Shown: positions 38,007 through 47,348, counted from the first letter of the stretch. The stretch is 64,000 nucleotides of DNA from Agrobacterium larrymoorei (GCF_005145045.1 NZ_CP039691.1:756001-820000), one strand, 5' to 3'. The notes: generated from the sequence alone by a model not told the origin. A program made the numbers and translations.

Positions 38007-39524
38007 TCAGTCTTCGTTTGCTGCAAGCTGTGTCAGCACCTCGCCACGTCCGCGGATGCGCATGATTAGCGGTATGATGAAGGCGGCAGCGGCAACGAGG
38101 AAGAGGCCGACAGCGATTGGCGAGGTGAACAGCACAGCGGGATCACCCTGACCGATGGCCAGTGCGCGGCGCAGCTGCTGTTCGGCAAGCGGGCCAAGGA
38201 TGAGGCCGACCACGGCTGGCGCAATCGGGTAGCCGAAGATGCGCATGATGTAGCCGAGAATGCCGAAGGCCAGAAGCATGCCGAGTTCGAACACCGATGG
38301 GTTGGCGCCGATGGTGCCGAGCGTTGCGAACAGCAGGATGCCTGCATAGAGCCATGGCTTTGGAATGGTCAGAAGCTTGATCCAGAGGCCGATCAGCGGC
38401 AGGTTGAGAACCAGCAGCATGACGTTGGCGATGAACAGGCTGGCAATCAGACCCCAGACGAGCTGCGGATTGGTGGCGAACAGAAGCGGGCCGGGCTGGA
38501 GACCGAACTGCTGGAAGCCGGCAAGCATGATGGCAGCGGTTGCTGTCGTCGGCAGGCCGAGCGTCAGCAACGGCACGAGCGTACCGGCGGCAGACGCATT
38601 GTTTGCTGCTTCCGGACCTGCAACACCTTCGATGGCGCCGTGGCCGAATTCTTCCGGGTGCTTGGACAGTTTCTTTTCCGTCGCATAGGACAGGAACGTG
38701 CCGATTTCAGCGCCGCCCGCAGGCATTGCGCCAATCGGGAAGCCGATGAGCGTACCGCGCAGCCATGCCTTCCAGGACCGTGCCCAATCCTGAGCCGTCA
38801 TCCAGACAGAACCCTTGACGGCTTCGACCTTGTCCGGGCCGTTCTGACCCTGTGCGACGATGAACAGCGTTTCACCGATGGCGAACATGGCGACGGCGAG
38901 CGTGGTGACTTCGACGCCATCGAGCAGATCGGGAATGCCGAAGCTCATGCGGGTCTGGCCGGTCAACTGGTCGATGCCGACGATGGCCAGCGCAAAGCCG
39001 ATGAAGAGCGAGGTGAGGCCACGTAGCGCCGAGTCACCGAAGGCAGACGACACGGTGACGAAGGCGAGGACCATCAGCGCGAAATATTCACGCGGGCCGA
39101 ACACCAGCGCCAGCTTGACGATATAAGGTGCCACGAAAGCAAGCGCGATTGTGGCGATGAGGCCAGCGACGAAGGAGCCGATTGCGGCAGTCGCAAGCGC
39201 CGGTCCTCCGCGACCTGCACGGGCCATCTTGTTGCCTTCGAGCGCGGTCACGATGGATGCGCTTTCGCCGGGTGTGTTCAGGAGGATCGACGTTGTCGAG
39301 CCGCCATACATGCCGCCGTAATAGATACCGGCGAACATGATGAGCGATCCGGCAGGATCGAGCCGGTAAGTGACCGGCAGAAGCAGCGCCACGGTCAGCG
39401 CCGGGCCGATGCCGGGCAGAACGCCGACGGCGGTGCCGAGGGTTACGCCGATCAGGGCGTAGAGCAGGTTCATGGGTTGCGCTGCAACCTCAAGACCGTG
39501 CAAGAGAAATTCGAATGTGCTCAT
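38007..39524 (-). CDS. tctA: Tripartite tricarboxylate transporter large permease TctA
   Basis: 505 residues with about ten to twelve membrane helices. The family's conserved motifs are present: [44 protein letters not shown] and [27 protein letters not shown]. TctA forms the transport channel for citrate or a related tricarboxylate, driven by ion gradients. It is the last gene of tctC-tctB-tctA, 93 bp after tctB, and is followed by a strong terminator. Substrate specificity is set by TctC and is unknown here. Confidence 0.95.
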   Translation of the reverse strand: MSTFEFLLHGLEVAAQPMNLLYALIGVTLGTAVGVLPGIGPALTVALLLPVTYRLDPAGSLIMFAGIYYGGMYGGSTTSILLNTPGESASIVTALEGNKMARAGRGGPALATAAIGSFVAGLIATIALAFVAPYIVKLALVFGPREYFALMVLAFVTVSSAFGDSALRGLTSLFIGFALAIVGIDQLTGQTRMSFGIPDLLDGVEVTTLAVAMFAIGETLFIVAQGQNGPDKVEAVKGSVWMTAQDWARSWKAWLRGTLIGFPIGAMPAGGAEIGTFLSYATEKKLSKHPEEFGHGAIEGVAGPEAANNASAAGTLVPLLTLGLPTTATAAIMLAGFQQFGLQPGPLLFATNPQLVWGLIASLFIANVMLLVLNLPLIGLWIKLLTIPKPWLYAGILLFATLGTIGANPSVFELGMLLAFGILGYIMRIFGYPIAPAVVGLILGPLAEQQLRRALAIGQGDPAVLFTSPIAVGLFLVAAAAFIIPLIMRIRGRGEVLTQLAANED

Positions 39525-39617
39525 GGACAGATGTCCCCCTGTCGGGTGAAGCCTTTGCTGCGTGTAAAACGCAGGTCCGAAGGCTTCTTGTCTTTGTTGT
39601 TTGGGTTGGACCGGCGG

Positions 39618-40112
39618 TTAGAAGAACAGCCGTTCCAGAGGTCCGGCAGGCAGCGACAGTTGCAGCAGCTGGGCGAAAATGACCCAGATGACGAAGCTGA
39701 ACGCGATGCCGACGGGGATCGAGAACCAGAGCTTGCGTTTGCCGAAGGCGCGGGCCGTGAAGGCAAAGAGCAGGCCGGTGGCAATCGAGAATCCGGCGAT
39801 CTTCAGGAGCAGCATCTGCGCGGCAAGACCGGCGACGACCCAGAAGACGGGTCCCAGTTCCTGTTTGTCGCGGACCGGGAATTCATTGCGCCAAGCTTCG
39901 AACGCGGTCCATATGGCCAGACCGACAAGACAGAAGGCAATGGCGTAAGGAACGGTGGCCGGGCCGACAGGCGAATAACCGGTGACGCTGGCAAGACGTG
40001 CCGAATCCCAGAAGATCACGGCGGCGACGATCACCAGAAAGACGGCGATCGCGAACGCCGCCCAATCAGGGCGGCGCTTTGTGGGTTGGGAAGGGGATGA
40101 ACCCTGGCTCAT
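39618..40112 (-). CDS. tctB: Tripartite tricarboxylate transporter small permease TctB
   Basis: 164 residues with four predicted membrane helices (AAFAIAVFLVIVAAVIFW, TVPYAIAFCLVGLAIWTAF, FWVVAGLAAQMLLLKIAGF and the last GIAFSFVIWVIFAQLL). It matches the small TctB subunit, which pairs with TctA. The start overlaps the tctC stop by four bases (ATGA), so translation is coupled. Confidence 0.9.
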   Translation of the reverse strand: MSQGSSPSQPTKRRPDWAAFAIAVFLVIVAAVIFWDSARLASVTGYSPVGPATVPYAIAFCLVGLAIWTAFEAWRNEFPVRDKQELGPVFWVVAGLAAQMLLLKIAGFSIATGLLFAFTARAFGKRKLWFSIPVGIAFSFVIWVIFAQLLQLSLPAGPLERLFF

Positions 40113-41053
40113 TTTACCAGTCCGATGTCTTTGAGAATGGTTTCGGTGGAAGCGGTGTCTTTCGCAAGCTGCTGCTTGAAGGCATCACCGGCGAGATAGG
40201 TGTCCATCCAGCCCTTGGTCTTCAGGGTTTCCTGCCACTTGGCGGATTTGGCCAGCTTTTCGATGTCGGCGCTCACTGCCCTTTCCTGCTCCGGCGTCAG
40301 GCCGGGAGGGGCTGCAACCATGCGCCAGTTCTGGATCACGACATCAAGGCCGCTTTCCTTCAGCGTCGGTGCGTCCACACCTTCGAGCTTCTGTTCGCTG
40401 GAAACGGCGAGGATACGAACCGTACCGGCCTTTACCTGGCTTTCGAATTCGCCGTAGCTGGAAATGCCAGCCGTGACCTGCGCGCCGAGGATGGAAGCAA
40501 GTGCTTCACCGCCGCCGGAGTAGGCGATGTAGTTGATCTTGGTCGGATCGACGCCAGCGGCCTTGGCAATCAGGCCAGCCGTGATGTGGTCGGTGCCGCC
40601 AGCAGAACCGCCGCCCCAGGAAACGGAGCCCGGATCCTTCTTCAGCTTCTCGATGAGCTGGCCGATGTTCTGGATGTCCGAAGAGGCCGGAACGACGATG
40701 GCTTCATATTCGCCGGTCAGACGCGCAATCGGCGTGACTTCCTTCAGCGTGACAGGTGCCTTGTTGGTGAGGATAGCGCCCACCATGACATAGCCGCCGA
40801 CGATCAGCGCGTTGGGCTTGCCCTTCTGCTGGCTGGCGAACTGCGCGAGACCAATGGTGCCGCCTGCGCCCGGAACGTTCTGAACCTGAACGCTCTTGGA
40901 AATGCCTTCTTCCTGAAGAACCGTCTGCAGCGAACGTGCCGTCTGGTCCCAGCCGCCGCCCGGATTTGCCGGTGCGATGATGGTGTAGTCAGCAGCGGTT
41001 GCGGGAAGAGCGATGGCGCCAGCGAGCAGCGAGGCGAGGAAAAAATGCTTCAA
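40109..41053 (-). CDS. tctC: Tripartite tricarboxylate transporter binding protein TctC
   Basis: 314 residues. A TTG start with GGAGGG 6 bases upstream gives a clean signal peptide (MKHFFLASLLAGAIALPATAA); an ATG 63 bp upstream would put 21 Cys/His-rich residues in front and is rejected. The mature protein has the Bug/TctC fold: YTIIAPANPGGGWDQTARSLQ, VQNVPGAGGTIGLAQFASQ and VSWGGGSAGGTDHITAGLIAKA. It captures the substrate in the periplasm. It is first in the operon, near a divergent TctD/TctE-type regulator. Confidence 0.93.
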   Translation of the reverse strand: MKHFFLASLLAGAIALPATAADYTIIAPANPGGGWDQTARSLQTVLQEEGISKSVQVQNVPGAGGTIGLAQFASQQKGKPNALIVGGYVMVGAILTNKAPVTLKEVTPIARLTGEYEAIVVPASSDIQNIGQLIEKLKKDPGSVSWGGGSAGGTDHITAGLIAKAAGVDPTKINYIAYSGGGEALASILGAQVTAGISSYGEFESQVKAGTVRILAVSSEQKLEGVDAPTLKESGLDVVIQNWRMVAAPPGLTPEQERAVSADIEKLAKSAKWQETLKTKGWMDTYLAGDAFKQQLAKDTASTETILKDIGLVK

Positions 41054-41297
41054 AGTGAGCCCTCCGTGAATGCCGTTCTCGGCATTGTTGTGATTATGAC
41101 CACAGGAGGAGCACATGATCGGTGAAAGGCGCGGAAACGCGGCCTGAAACGATTTATGCGCTGAGAATGTCCTCCCGCTTCCTTATCAGCCGCCTCCACG
41201 GGATAAAGAAGAATTGCACAGCACCACATAAAGCTGTCATTTAACTGACGCGGCGGATGAGGATGGGCGTTTACGGTCTATTAATTTCTGCTTTGGG

Positions 41298-42365
41298 CTA
41301 TTGAGAACGTAAAGCTTGGTTCCACCGCTCGATGATGCGGGCGCGTTTGACTTGATCGAGATAGACCATCAATCCGGGGCTGACGGGAACGGGGCGCAGC
41401 TGAGCGCCGTGGATGGCCTGCATGGTGTTGGCGGTGTTTTCCCCTGCCACATCCGGGCTGACGGCGGGAATTTGCAGCTGCCGCGCCATAATGGTCTGTC
41501 CTTCCGTGGACATGAAGAATTCGAGGTAGCGCCGTCCAAGGTCCGGGTTTGCCGCAGCCTGGGGTACGAGGCCGATGCGCGACATGACGACGGTGTAATC
41601 GCTGGGCAGCATGATGCCGACATCGGGATGGCGGGAGGCCCAGTCTGCGGCGTAGGAGCCTAAAATATTGTAGCCCAGCACGAAACGGCCATCGGAAATG
41701 CGCTCCAGAATGGCGGAGCTGGTGGAATAAACCTTCACGCCTGCCGCACCCATGCTCTTGATGACGCTCCATATATCGCCGAACTGTTCCTGATCCCGCG
41801 ACATGAAGAGAAAGCCGACGCCGGAGCGTTCGATATCGTAAGTGGCGATGCGGCCATGCACTTCGGCGGCGTGGCGCTCCAGATAATCCACGAATTCCGC
41901 CCGGCTTGCGGGAGGCTTTTCGTTGACGAAGCTTGGCTTGTGATAAACGAAGACAGCGGGTTCGAAGGTGAGTGCATAGGCGGTGTTGCGCCAGTTTGCC
42001 CATGCTGGCCAGCGCGCGCTCATGGGAAGATCGGAGCGCTGGGCATAGCCATCATTGCTGAGCTTGACCTGCAAATCCATGGCCGAGGAAAAGGCGAAAT
42101 CCGCCGTCGGCTTTCCGGCATCCGTTTCGCGCACGATGCGGTCGTAGATTTCGCCGGTCAGCATATCTTCATAGGACACGGCCACGTCTGGATTGGCCTT
42201 CTGGAAACCGACGATCATCGGGGTAGCTAAGGGTTCGTCCAGCGATGAATAGACGATCAGCGTCTGCGCATCCGTCTTGCCGGAAATGGCCGGAAAGAAC
42301 ATGGGCTCGGCATGGGAAGGGGCAACACCGAGCAGGATGAGACAGAGACAGAGAATAACACGCAT
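41298..42365 (-). CDS. Solitary ABC-type periplasmic binding protein (Fe3+/AfuA-like)
   Basis: 355 residues. The start at 42365 gives a signal peptide (MRVILCLCLILLGVAPSHA); the longer frame is not supported. The mature protein has the fold of iron-type solute-binding proteins (TLIVYSSLDEPLATPMIVGFQKANPDVAVSYED, DFAFSSAMDLQVKL, YNILGSYAADWASRHPDVGIMLPSDYTVVMSRIG). No permease or ATPase gene accompanies it. It lies between tctCBA and, divergently, the TctD/TctE-like pair 96 bp away, so it may be a periplasmic co-sensor for the kinase. Confidence 0.82.
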   Translation of the reverse strand: MRVILCLCLILLGVAPSHAEPMFFPAISGKTDAQTLIVYSSLDEPLATPMIVGFQKANPDVAVSYEDMLTGEIYDRIVRETDAGKPTADFAFSSAMDLQVKLSNDGYAQRSDLPMSARWPAWANWRNTAYALTFEPAVFVYHKPSFVNEKPPASRAEFVDYLERHAAEVHGRIATYDIERSGVGFLFMSRDQEQFGDIWSVIKSMGAAGVKVYSTSSAILERISDGRFVLGYNILGSYAADWASRHPDVGIMLPSDYTVVMSRIGLVPQAAANPDLGRRYLEFFMSTEGQTIMARQLQIPAVSPDVAGENTANTMQAIHGAQLRPVPVSPGLMVYLDQVKRARIIERWNQALRSQ

Positions 42366-42461
42366 GAAAAGATCATGCCGTAGCTCCCCACAATTCACAA
42401 GCGGGCCATTCACAAGCGCAAGATGCTTCGATAAATTCCACGGGCAACGGGGAGACGGTGG

Positions 42462-43142
42462 GTGCGCATTCTGCTGGTGGAGGATAATCAGGTTCTGTCG
42501 GAAGGGCTTTCTGCGCTTTTGCGGGGCAGCGGCTATGCCGTGGACGTGGTTTCGGACGGCCATTCTGCCGATGCGGCAATCGCTGCGGAAAATTTCGATC
42601 TCGTCATTCTCGATCTCAATCTGCCGGAAAAAGACGGTATCGAAGTGCTGCGTTCCATGCGCGCGCGGCAGGAAAAGGCAGCCGTGTTGATCCTGACGGC
42701 GCGCGGCACTCCGGAGGAGCGGGTGAGGGGCCTTGATCTCGGGGCCGACGATTACATGATCAAGCCCTTCGATATTGCCGAATTCGAAGCGCGTGTGCGC
42801 GTGCTGCTTCGGCGCAATGCGGGCTTGCGCTCCTCGCTGGTCAGCTTCGGCAAGGTGTCTTTCGACCTGACATCACGCACATTTTCCGCCGATGGCCACC
42901 CGCTGGATATTCCGGCGCGCGAGGTTGCGCTGCTGGAAGTGCTGTTCATGCGCGCAGGCAAGGTGGTGGCCAAGGAGGCAATCGTCCAGTCTTTGACTGG
43001 CTTCGATGATGAGCTTTCCGGCAACGCCATCGAGCAATATGTCAGCCGGTTGCGCAAGCGGCTTGCCCCGCATGGGCTGACGGTGAAGACCGCGCGCGGC
43101 ATCGGCTATTATCTGGAGAAACTGGCAGAGGCCGCGGAATGA
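42462..43142 (+). CDS. OmpR-family response regulator (TctD-like)
   Basis: 226 residues with a GTG start preceded by GGAG. The receiver domain has the phosphoacceptor aspartate in FDLVILDLNLPEKDG and the conserved lysine in DDYMIKPFD. The C-terminal winged helix binds DNA (PAREVALLEVLFMRAGKVVAKEAIVQSL, NAIEQYVSRLRKRL). It is the partner of the following kinase (four-base overlap). Given the neighbours, it probably activates tctCBA in response to tricarboxylates, as TctD does elsewhere; that link is inferred. Confidence 0.92.
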   Translation: MRILLVEDNQVLSEGLSALLRGSGYAVDVVSDGHSADAAIAAENFDLVILDLNLPEKDGIEVLRSMRARQEKAAVLILTARGTPEERVRGLDLGADDYMIKPFDIAEFEARVRVLLRRNAGLRSSLVSFGKVSFDLTSRTFSADGHPLDIPAREVALLEVLFMRAGKVVAKEAIVQSLTGFDDELSGNAIEQYVSRLRKRLAPHGLTVKTARGIGYYLEKLAEAAE

Positions 43143-44515
43143 AGCAGGCCGCTTATTCGCTGCGGCGGCGCCTGCTGGGATGGCTTCTGGTCTCCACCGC
43201 GATCATCGGCTGCGTGGCGCTGGCAGATACCTATCGCGAGGCGATCAACACGGCCAATATCGTCTCCGACCGCGTTCTTTCCGGCTCTGCGCTGGCAATT
43301 GCGGAGCGCGTGGTGGTTTCGGAAGACGACACGCTGGAAGTCGATATTCCCTATGTGGCGCTGGAAATGCTGACATCTGCGGCGCAAGACAGGGTTTTCT
43401 ACCGGGTCGATGGACCGAATGGTCAGTTCCTGACCGGCTATCAGAACCTGCCGCAAGTCAGCGATCTGCGTGGGGATAGTCCGCGATATGTGGATGCGGT
43501 GTTTCGCGGAGAGCCGATCCGCGTGGCAGGCATCCAGCGTTTCGCATCGACCGGCATCAACTCCATACCCTTTACGGTGACGGTGGCTGAAACCACAATT
43601 GCCCGCAGCCGGCTGGCGCGTGCCATTATTCTGCGCTCGGCACTTCGCCTTTTACTGATGATCGTCGGTGCCGCCGTCATCGTCTGGGTGGCGGTGACGA
43701 TTTCGCTGCGCCCGCTCTACAGGTTGAGCGAGGCGATTGGTGAGCGTAGCCCCAACGATCTTCACCCCATCCAGCAATCCGTGCCGGTGGAGGTGGAAAA
43801 CCTGGTCGAAACCGTGAATTCCTTCATGGTCCGTCTTCAATCGGCGCTGGATGCGCTGAGGCATTTTACCGGCAATGCCAGCCATCAGCTACGTACTCCT
43901 CTTGCCATCATCCGCACTCAGCTTGCCCTTGCCGCCCGTGCGCCGACGCTGGAAGAAGCGCAGGCCGCCGCGAAGAAGGGGGATGCATCCGTTGCTCATG
44001 CGGAGCATATTCTCGCGCAGCTTCTGCGCATGGCGAATATCGACGCGGCTGGCTCCGGCGAAAAGCAGAGCCTCATCACGGTCGATCTGGTCGCAATCGC
44101 GCAATCGGTGACGGCGGATTATGTGCCGAGTGCGGCGGAAGCCGATATCGATCTGGGCTTCGAGGAGGTGGATGCCGCAACCGTTCCTGCGCAGCCTCTG
44201 CTGCTGCGGGAATTGCTGGGGAACCTCATCAATAATGCAATTGCCTATGCCGGTCGCGGCTCTGAAATCACCGTGCGCGTGCGGCAAATAGAGGGCAAGG
44301 CGTGTCTTGAGGTGGAGGATAACGGACCCGGCATTCCCGCCGAAAAACGCTCCATGGTGCGCCAGCGCTTCGCGCGGGGGGAGGGCAATGTGGCGCCGGG
44401 GGCTGGGCTGGGCTTAGCAATCGTCGAAGAAATCGCCGCTCTGTTCAAGGCGCGGCTGGTTCTGGACGACGGGGCAGGCGAGCGTGGGCTGAAAGCCTCT
44501 ATCCTGTTTTCGTGA
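43139..44515 (+). CDS. Sensor histidine kinase (TctE-like)
   Basis: 458 residues. Two membrane helices (about residues 11-26 and 168-186) enclose a periplasmic 2CSK-type sensor domain of about 140 residues. The phosphorylated histidine lies in HFTGNASHQLRTPLAIIRTQLALAA, the N box is LLGNLINNAIAYAG, and the G boxes are VEDNGPGIP and GAGLGLAIVEEIAALF. ATGA overlaps the regulator. The neighbouring solitary binding protein and the tct operon suggest it senses a carboxylate or its complex with the binding protein. Confidence 0.92.
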   Translation: MKQAAYSLRRRLLGWLLVSTAIIGCVALADTYREAINTANIVSDRVLSGSALAIAERVVVSEDDTLEVDIPYVALEMLTSAAQDRVFYRVDGPNGQFLTGYQNLPQVSDLRGDSPRYVDAVFRGEPIRVAGIQRFASTGINSIPFTVTVAETTIARSRLARAIILRSALRLLLMIVGAAVIVWVAVTISLRPLYRLSEAIGERSPNDLHPIQQSVPVEVENLVETVNSFMVRLQSALDALRHFTGNASHQLRTPLAIIRTQLALAARAPTLEEAQAAAKKGDASVAHAEHILAQLLRMANIDAAGSGEKQSLITVDLVAIAQSVTADYVPSAAEADIDLGFEEVDAATVPAQPLLLRELLGNLINNAIAYAGRGSEITVRVRQIEGKACLEVEDNGPGIPAEKRSMVRQRFARGEGNVAPGAGLGLAIVEEIAALFKARLVLDDGAGERGLKASILFS

Positions 44516-44528
44516 GACGGCGCCACAA

Positions 44529-44689
44529 GAGCCTGCTTGAAAACTCGGACGGGTCGATCGGGCGATGCTTTTCGCGCCCTGCTGCGGCGAAAATCTTGTC
44601 GATATCGAAGGATATCGACTACGATCTTCTTCTAGCAGGCCACAAAAATCATTCCCCGGCTCTCCACCGCCGAGTTTCCAAACAGACTC
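44529..44689. repeat. RIME-like intergenic mosaic element, copy 2
   Basis: A 161-bp element related to 8119-8280. It shares the ends (GAGCCTGCTTGAAAAC, CCGAGTTTCCAAACAGACTC) and the GATATC-centred core. Its inner stem is CCTGCT/AGCAGG, different bases from those of copy 1 but still paired. It sits just after the kinase stop codon. Confidence 0.75.
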
Positions 44690-44712
44690 TAGCGCCGCCT
44701 CACACTTAGGCG

Positions 44713-45075
44713 CTATTCGTTCATCTTGTCGATCAACTGCATCATGATGTCTGCGCAAGCCTTCATCGGCTCATCGTCAGCGCATTTGATATCGATCTTG
44801 GTTTCACCCTGCTCGATGCGGAAATGCGCGCCCTTGGATGGGGGCGGGGGTGGAGGCATGTGACCGCGCGGGCCGCCATCTCTCGGGCCACCCTCACGCG
44901 GACCAGCGTCTCTTGGGCCGCCGGGACCTGGCGGTGGCGGGGGCGGCGGAGCATCAGGCATTGCCGCACCATCAGCCGGTGCCGGAGGTGGAGGCGGCGG
45001 AGGTGGTGGCTGTTGAGCAAAGGCAGTACCTGCCGCAATCATGATCACGGCACCGGAAATGATGAGCTTTTTCAT
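44713..45075 (-). CDS. Small secreted proline/glycine-rich protein
   Basis: 120 residues. A Sec signal peptide (MKKLIISGAVIMIAAGTAFA) is followed by three long Pro tracts and GPRDxGPRxGG repeats, then a conserved-looking tail with two cysteines (FRIEQGETKIDIKCADDEPMKACADIMMQLIDKM). Similar tails occur in small rhizobial secreted proteins of unknown function. The polyproline tracts would normally require EF-P for translation. Start 45075 is fixed by the signal peptide. Confidence 0.72.
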   Translation of the reverse strand: MKKLIISGAVIMIAAGTAFAQQPPPPPPPPPAPADGAAMPDAPPPPPPPGPGGPRDAGPREGGPRDGGPRGHMPPPPPPSKGAHFRIEQGETKIDIKCADDEPMKACADIMMQLIDKMNE

Positions 45076-45187
45076 GAGGAAAGCCTCTTGAGTTGGACAA
45101 CGCAGAGGAAACGGGCTCATGAGCGGTCAGTTGCTGACTATCAAAAATAATTATTCATTTTTTGGGAACCACGATGAGCCAGATGGC

Positions 45188-46072
45188 TCACCCCATCCGC
45201 TCAGATGCGTAAGAGCCAGGGCTCGGCGGGAAGACGACGGTGCGGTTGCCGTTTATGAACGTGCGGTGGTGGATGTGGGCGTGGATGGCGCGGGCCAGTA
45301 CCTGGCTTTCCACATCGCGGCCCAGCGAGACGTAATCGTCCGCCGACTGGGCGTGGGTGATGCGCACCGTGTCCTGTTCGATGATCGGGCCTTCGTCGAG
45401 GTCGGCGGTGACATAGTGGGCGGTGGCACCGATCAGCTTTACGCCGCGCTCATAGGCTTGCTTGTAGGGGTTGGCGCCCTTGAAGCTTGGCAGGAAGGAG
45501 TGGTGGATGTTGATGATCTTGCCCGACATCTTGCGGCACATCTCGTCCGAAAGAACCTGCATGTAACGCGCCAGCACCACCAGTTCCGTGCCGGTATTAT
45601 CGATCAGGTCCAGCAGTTGCGCTTCGGCCTGCGGCTTGTTGTCCTTCGTCACCTTGATGTGGTGGAAGGGGATATCGTGATTGACGACGACCTTCTGGTA
45701 ATCGAAATGGTTGGAAACGACGCCGACGATATCGATGGGCAGCGCGCCGATTTTCCAGCGGTAGAGCAGATCGTTGAGGCAGTGGCCGAAACGGGAAACC
45801 ATGAGAAGGGTCTTGGTGCGCTCGCCATCGCTGAAGATATCCGACTGCATGCCGAAGCGTTCCGCAACCGGCTGGAAGCCGTCGGTGATGTCTTTCATGG
45901 ACACGCCTTCTTCCGAGATGAAGGACACGCGCATGAAGAATTTACCGGTCTCGAGGTCATCGAACTGCGAGCTATCGACAATGTTGCAACCCTTGCCCGC
46001 AAGATAGCCCGAAATGGCGGCAACGATGCCGCGTGCGGATTGGCAGGCTACGGTCAATACATAGGTCGTCAT
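45188..46072 (-). CDS. purU: Formyltetrahydrofolate deformylase PurU
   Basis: 294 residues. The N-terminal ACT domain (YVLTVACQSARGIVAAISGYLA) is followed by the formyltransferase-fold hydrolase domain with catalytic residues in GKIINIHHSFLPSFKGANPY and GATAHYVTADLDEGPIIEQD. It releases formate and tetrahydrofolate from 10-formyl-THF, balancing one-carbon supply. GGGAG 8 bases upstream supports 46072. It is monocistronic, ending near the proline-rich gene. Confidence 0.95.
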   Translation of the reverse strand: MTTYVLTVACQSARGIVAAISGYLAGKGCNIVDSSQFDDLETGKFFMRVSFISEEGVSMKDITDGFQPVAERFGMQSDIFSDGERTKTLLMVSRFGHCLNDLLYRWKIGALPIDIVGVVSNHFDYQKVVVNHDIPFHHIKVTKDNKPQAEAQLLDLIDNTGTELVVLARYMQVLSDEMCRKMSGKIINIHHSFLPSFKGANPYKQAYERGVKLIGATAHYVTADLDEGPIIEQDTVRITHAQSADDYVSLGRDVESQVLARAIHAHIHHRTFINGNRTVVFPPSPGSYASERMG

Positions 46073-46302
46073 CTTGTCTGCTCCCTTGCAGTCTCTGCGA
46101 AAGCCTATAGCGCAAGAGGGTAGCCCGCGCAAAGCCTTCGCTGCGCCCAAACGCCTTCCAGATCAATGTGTTGAATTCATAAAATACGAAATACGACTGC
46201 GACATGCCGGAAGCGACATCGGCTGTTCAAAAGCAGGTTCGGCTATGCGTCATTCGAAGCCGTTGCGTGATTGTGGCGCAACGGCTTCTCTCTCGCGACG
46301 CT

Positions 46303-46824
46303 TCAGGCGGTGAAGCTATCGCGCAAGGCTTCGAACTTGGTGACCTGATCGGCCAGAAGTTCCTTGTTCTCATCGCGGCGAACGAAAAGCTTGAACATGG
46401 CGCTGCCCGCCGCATTCATGAACCAGACCGAAAGCGAGCGGCGACCGTGGAAGCCGCGATCGACAAAGGTGATCGACGCGCAATTGTCTTTCTTGATGTG
46501 GCCGCCAATGGGGCTATCCCCATGGATGTTGAACCAGCCATGGCCTTCCGTTCCCTCGGGCAGATGGCCGGGAACCTCGAAGACGATGTCCGGCGTCTGG
46601 ACGATCATCAGGACCTCGCCCCAGCTGCGGAGCTCGTTCCAGATGTCATTGAACTTTTCGGCTGGCGCAGAGACGGCTGCTCCCGGTGGCAGCAGCGCAA
46701 GAATTTCCGCTGGCGTCACCTCGGCCTTGGCGGCGATGGCTTCGACCACGCCATCGGGCTTTTCGGCGAGAGCAGCTTCGGCGCGGGCGCGGCGATCTTC
46801 GTTCACGTCAACAATCGCATTCAT
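46303..46824 (-). CDS. hutX: Heme-use cytosolic carrier HutX
   Basis: 173 residues matching the HutX/ShuX-type intracellular heme carrier: AIAAKAEVTPAEILALLPPGAAV, FNDIWNELRSWGEVLMIVQTPDIVFEVPG, and GHGWFNIHGDSPIGGHIKKDNCASI. It is thought to hand heme to degrading enzymes. It starts 2 bp after the stop of the monooxygenase gene, so they form one transcript divergent from hmuTUV. Confidence 0.88.
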   Translation of the reverse strand: MNAIVDVNEDRRARAEAALAEKPDGVVEAIAAKAEVTPAEILALLPPGAAVSAPAEKFNDIWNELRSWGEVLMIVQTPDIVFEVPGHLPEGTEGHGWFNIHGDSPIGGHIKKDNCASITFVDRGFHGRRSLSVWFMNAAGSAMFKLFVRRDENKELLADQVTKFEALRDSFTA

Positions 46825-46826
46825 AT

Positions 46827-47174
46827 TTAAGCTGCCACCGGACGGTCTTCACCGTTCTTGTCTTCGTGGATGATGACATCGAAGCCTTCGAAATGCGGGC
46901 CGGAGAGATATTCGACCTTGCCGCGATTGTTGCCAGCATTGGCATGGGCTGCGCGGAACTGTTCGGACCTGGTCCAGGCGGTAAAATCATCCTTGGTGGC
47001 CCAGACAGTGTGTGAGGCGTAAAGCGTGTGATCTTCGGCCTTGGCACCTTTCAGCATGTGAAATTCCAGATAGCCCGGCATTTCGCTGAGGTGGCGTTTG
47101 CGCTCGCGCCAGATTGTTTCGAATGCCTCTTCGAAACCTGGAACGACACGAAAACGGTTCATCGCAATAAACAT
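46827..47174 (-). CDS. IsdG/HmuQ-like heme-degrading monooxygenase (ABM fold)
   Basis: 115 residues of the antibiotic-biosynthesis monooxygenase fold. The catalytic triad of the IsdG heme oxygenases is present at matching positions: N6 (AMNRF), W67 (FTAWTRS) and H77 (FRAAHANA). With hutX downstream and the heme importer hmuTUV divergent, it very probably opens imported heme to free iron, as HmuQ does in Bradyrhizobium. GGAG precedes the ATG. Iron control (Irr or RirA) is likely from biology but no convincing operator was found. Confidence 0.85.
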   Translation of the reverse strand: MFIAMNRFRVVPGFEEAFETIWRERKRHLSEMPGYLEFHMLKGAKAEDHTLYASHTVWATKDDFTAWTRSEQFRAAHANAGNNRGKVEYLSGPHFEGFDVIIHEDKNGEDRPVAA

Positions 47175-47348
47175 CTACAGTCTCCATAAACTTTGGTGCT
47201 GCGCAGGATATTCAGCGTTTTCTGAAATGGAAAGAGCAAAGATAACAAAAATACTCCACTTATAGATTGTCCGGCCATAAAAGATGTGCAAATAACTCAA
47301 CTTATGTGCGGGGGCGTGTCGCCCGCGGTCCACATCAGGGTTTTGACA
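47175..47348. promoter_or_regulatory. Divergent promoter region of the heme locus
   Basis: 174 bp shared by the monooxygenase-hutX and hmuTUV transcripts, AT-rich at 47215-47300. A TGT-N9-TCA sequence at 47285-47299 is one base from the RirA-type consensus TGA-N9-TCA; the match is weak. Confidence 0.45.

Noticed and set aside
40109..41116. Longer TctC start with a Cys/His-rich N-terminus
   Set aside because: The extra 21 residues would block the signal peptide, and a TTG with a good ribosome site gives a normal start.
41281..42003. 240-codon alternative frame overlapping the iron-type binding protein
   Set aside because: Same strand but a different frame; composition is Arg/His-rich and the overlapping frame has a clear signal peptide and family fold.
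47285..47299. RirA-like box before hmuT
   Set aside because: One mismatch in a six-base consensus split by nine bases is too likely by chance to call as a site; only mentioned within the promoter region.
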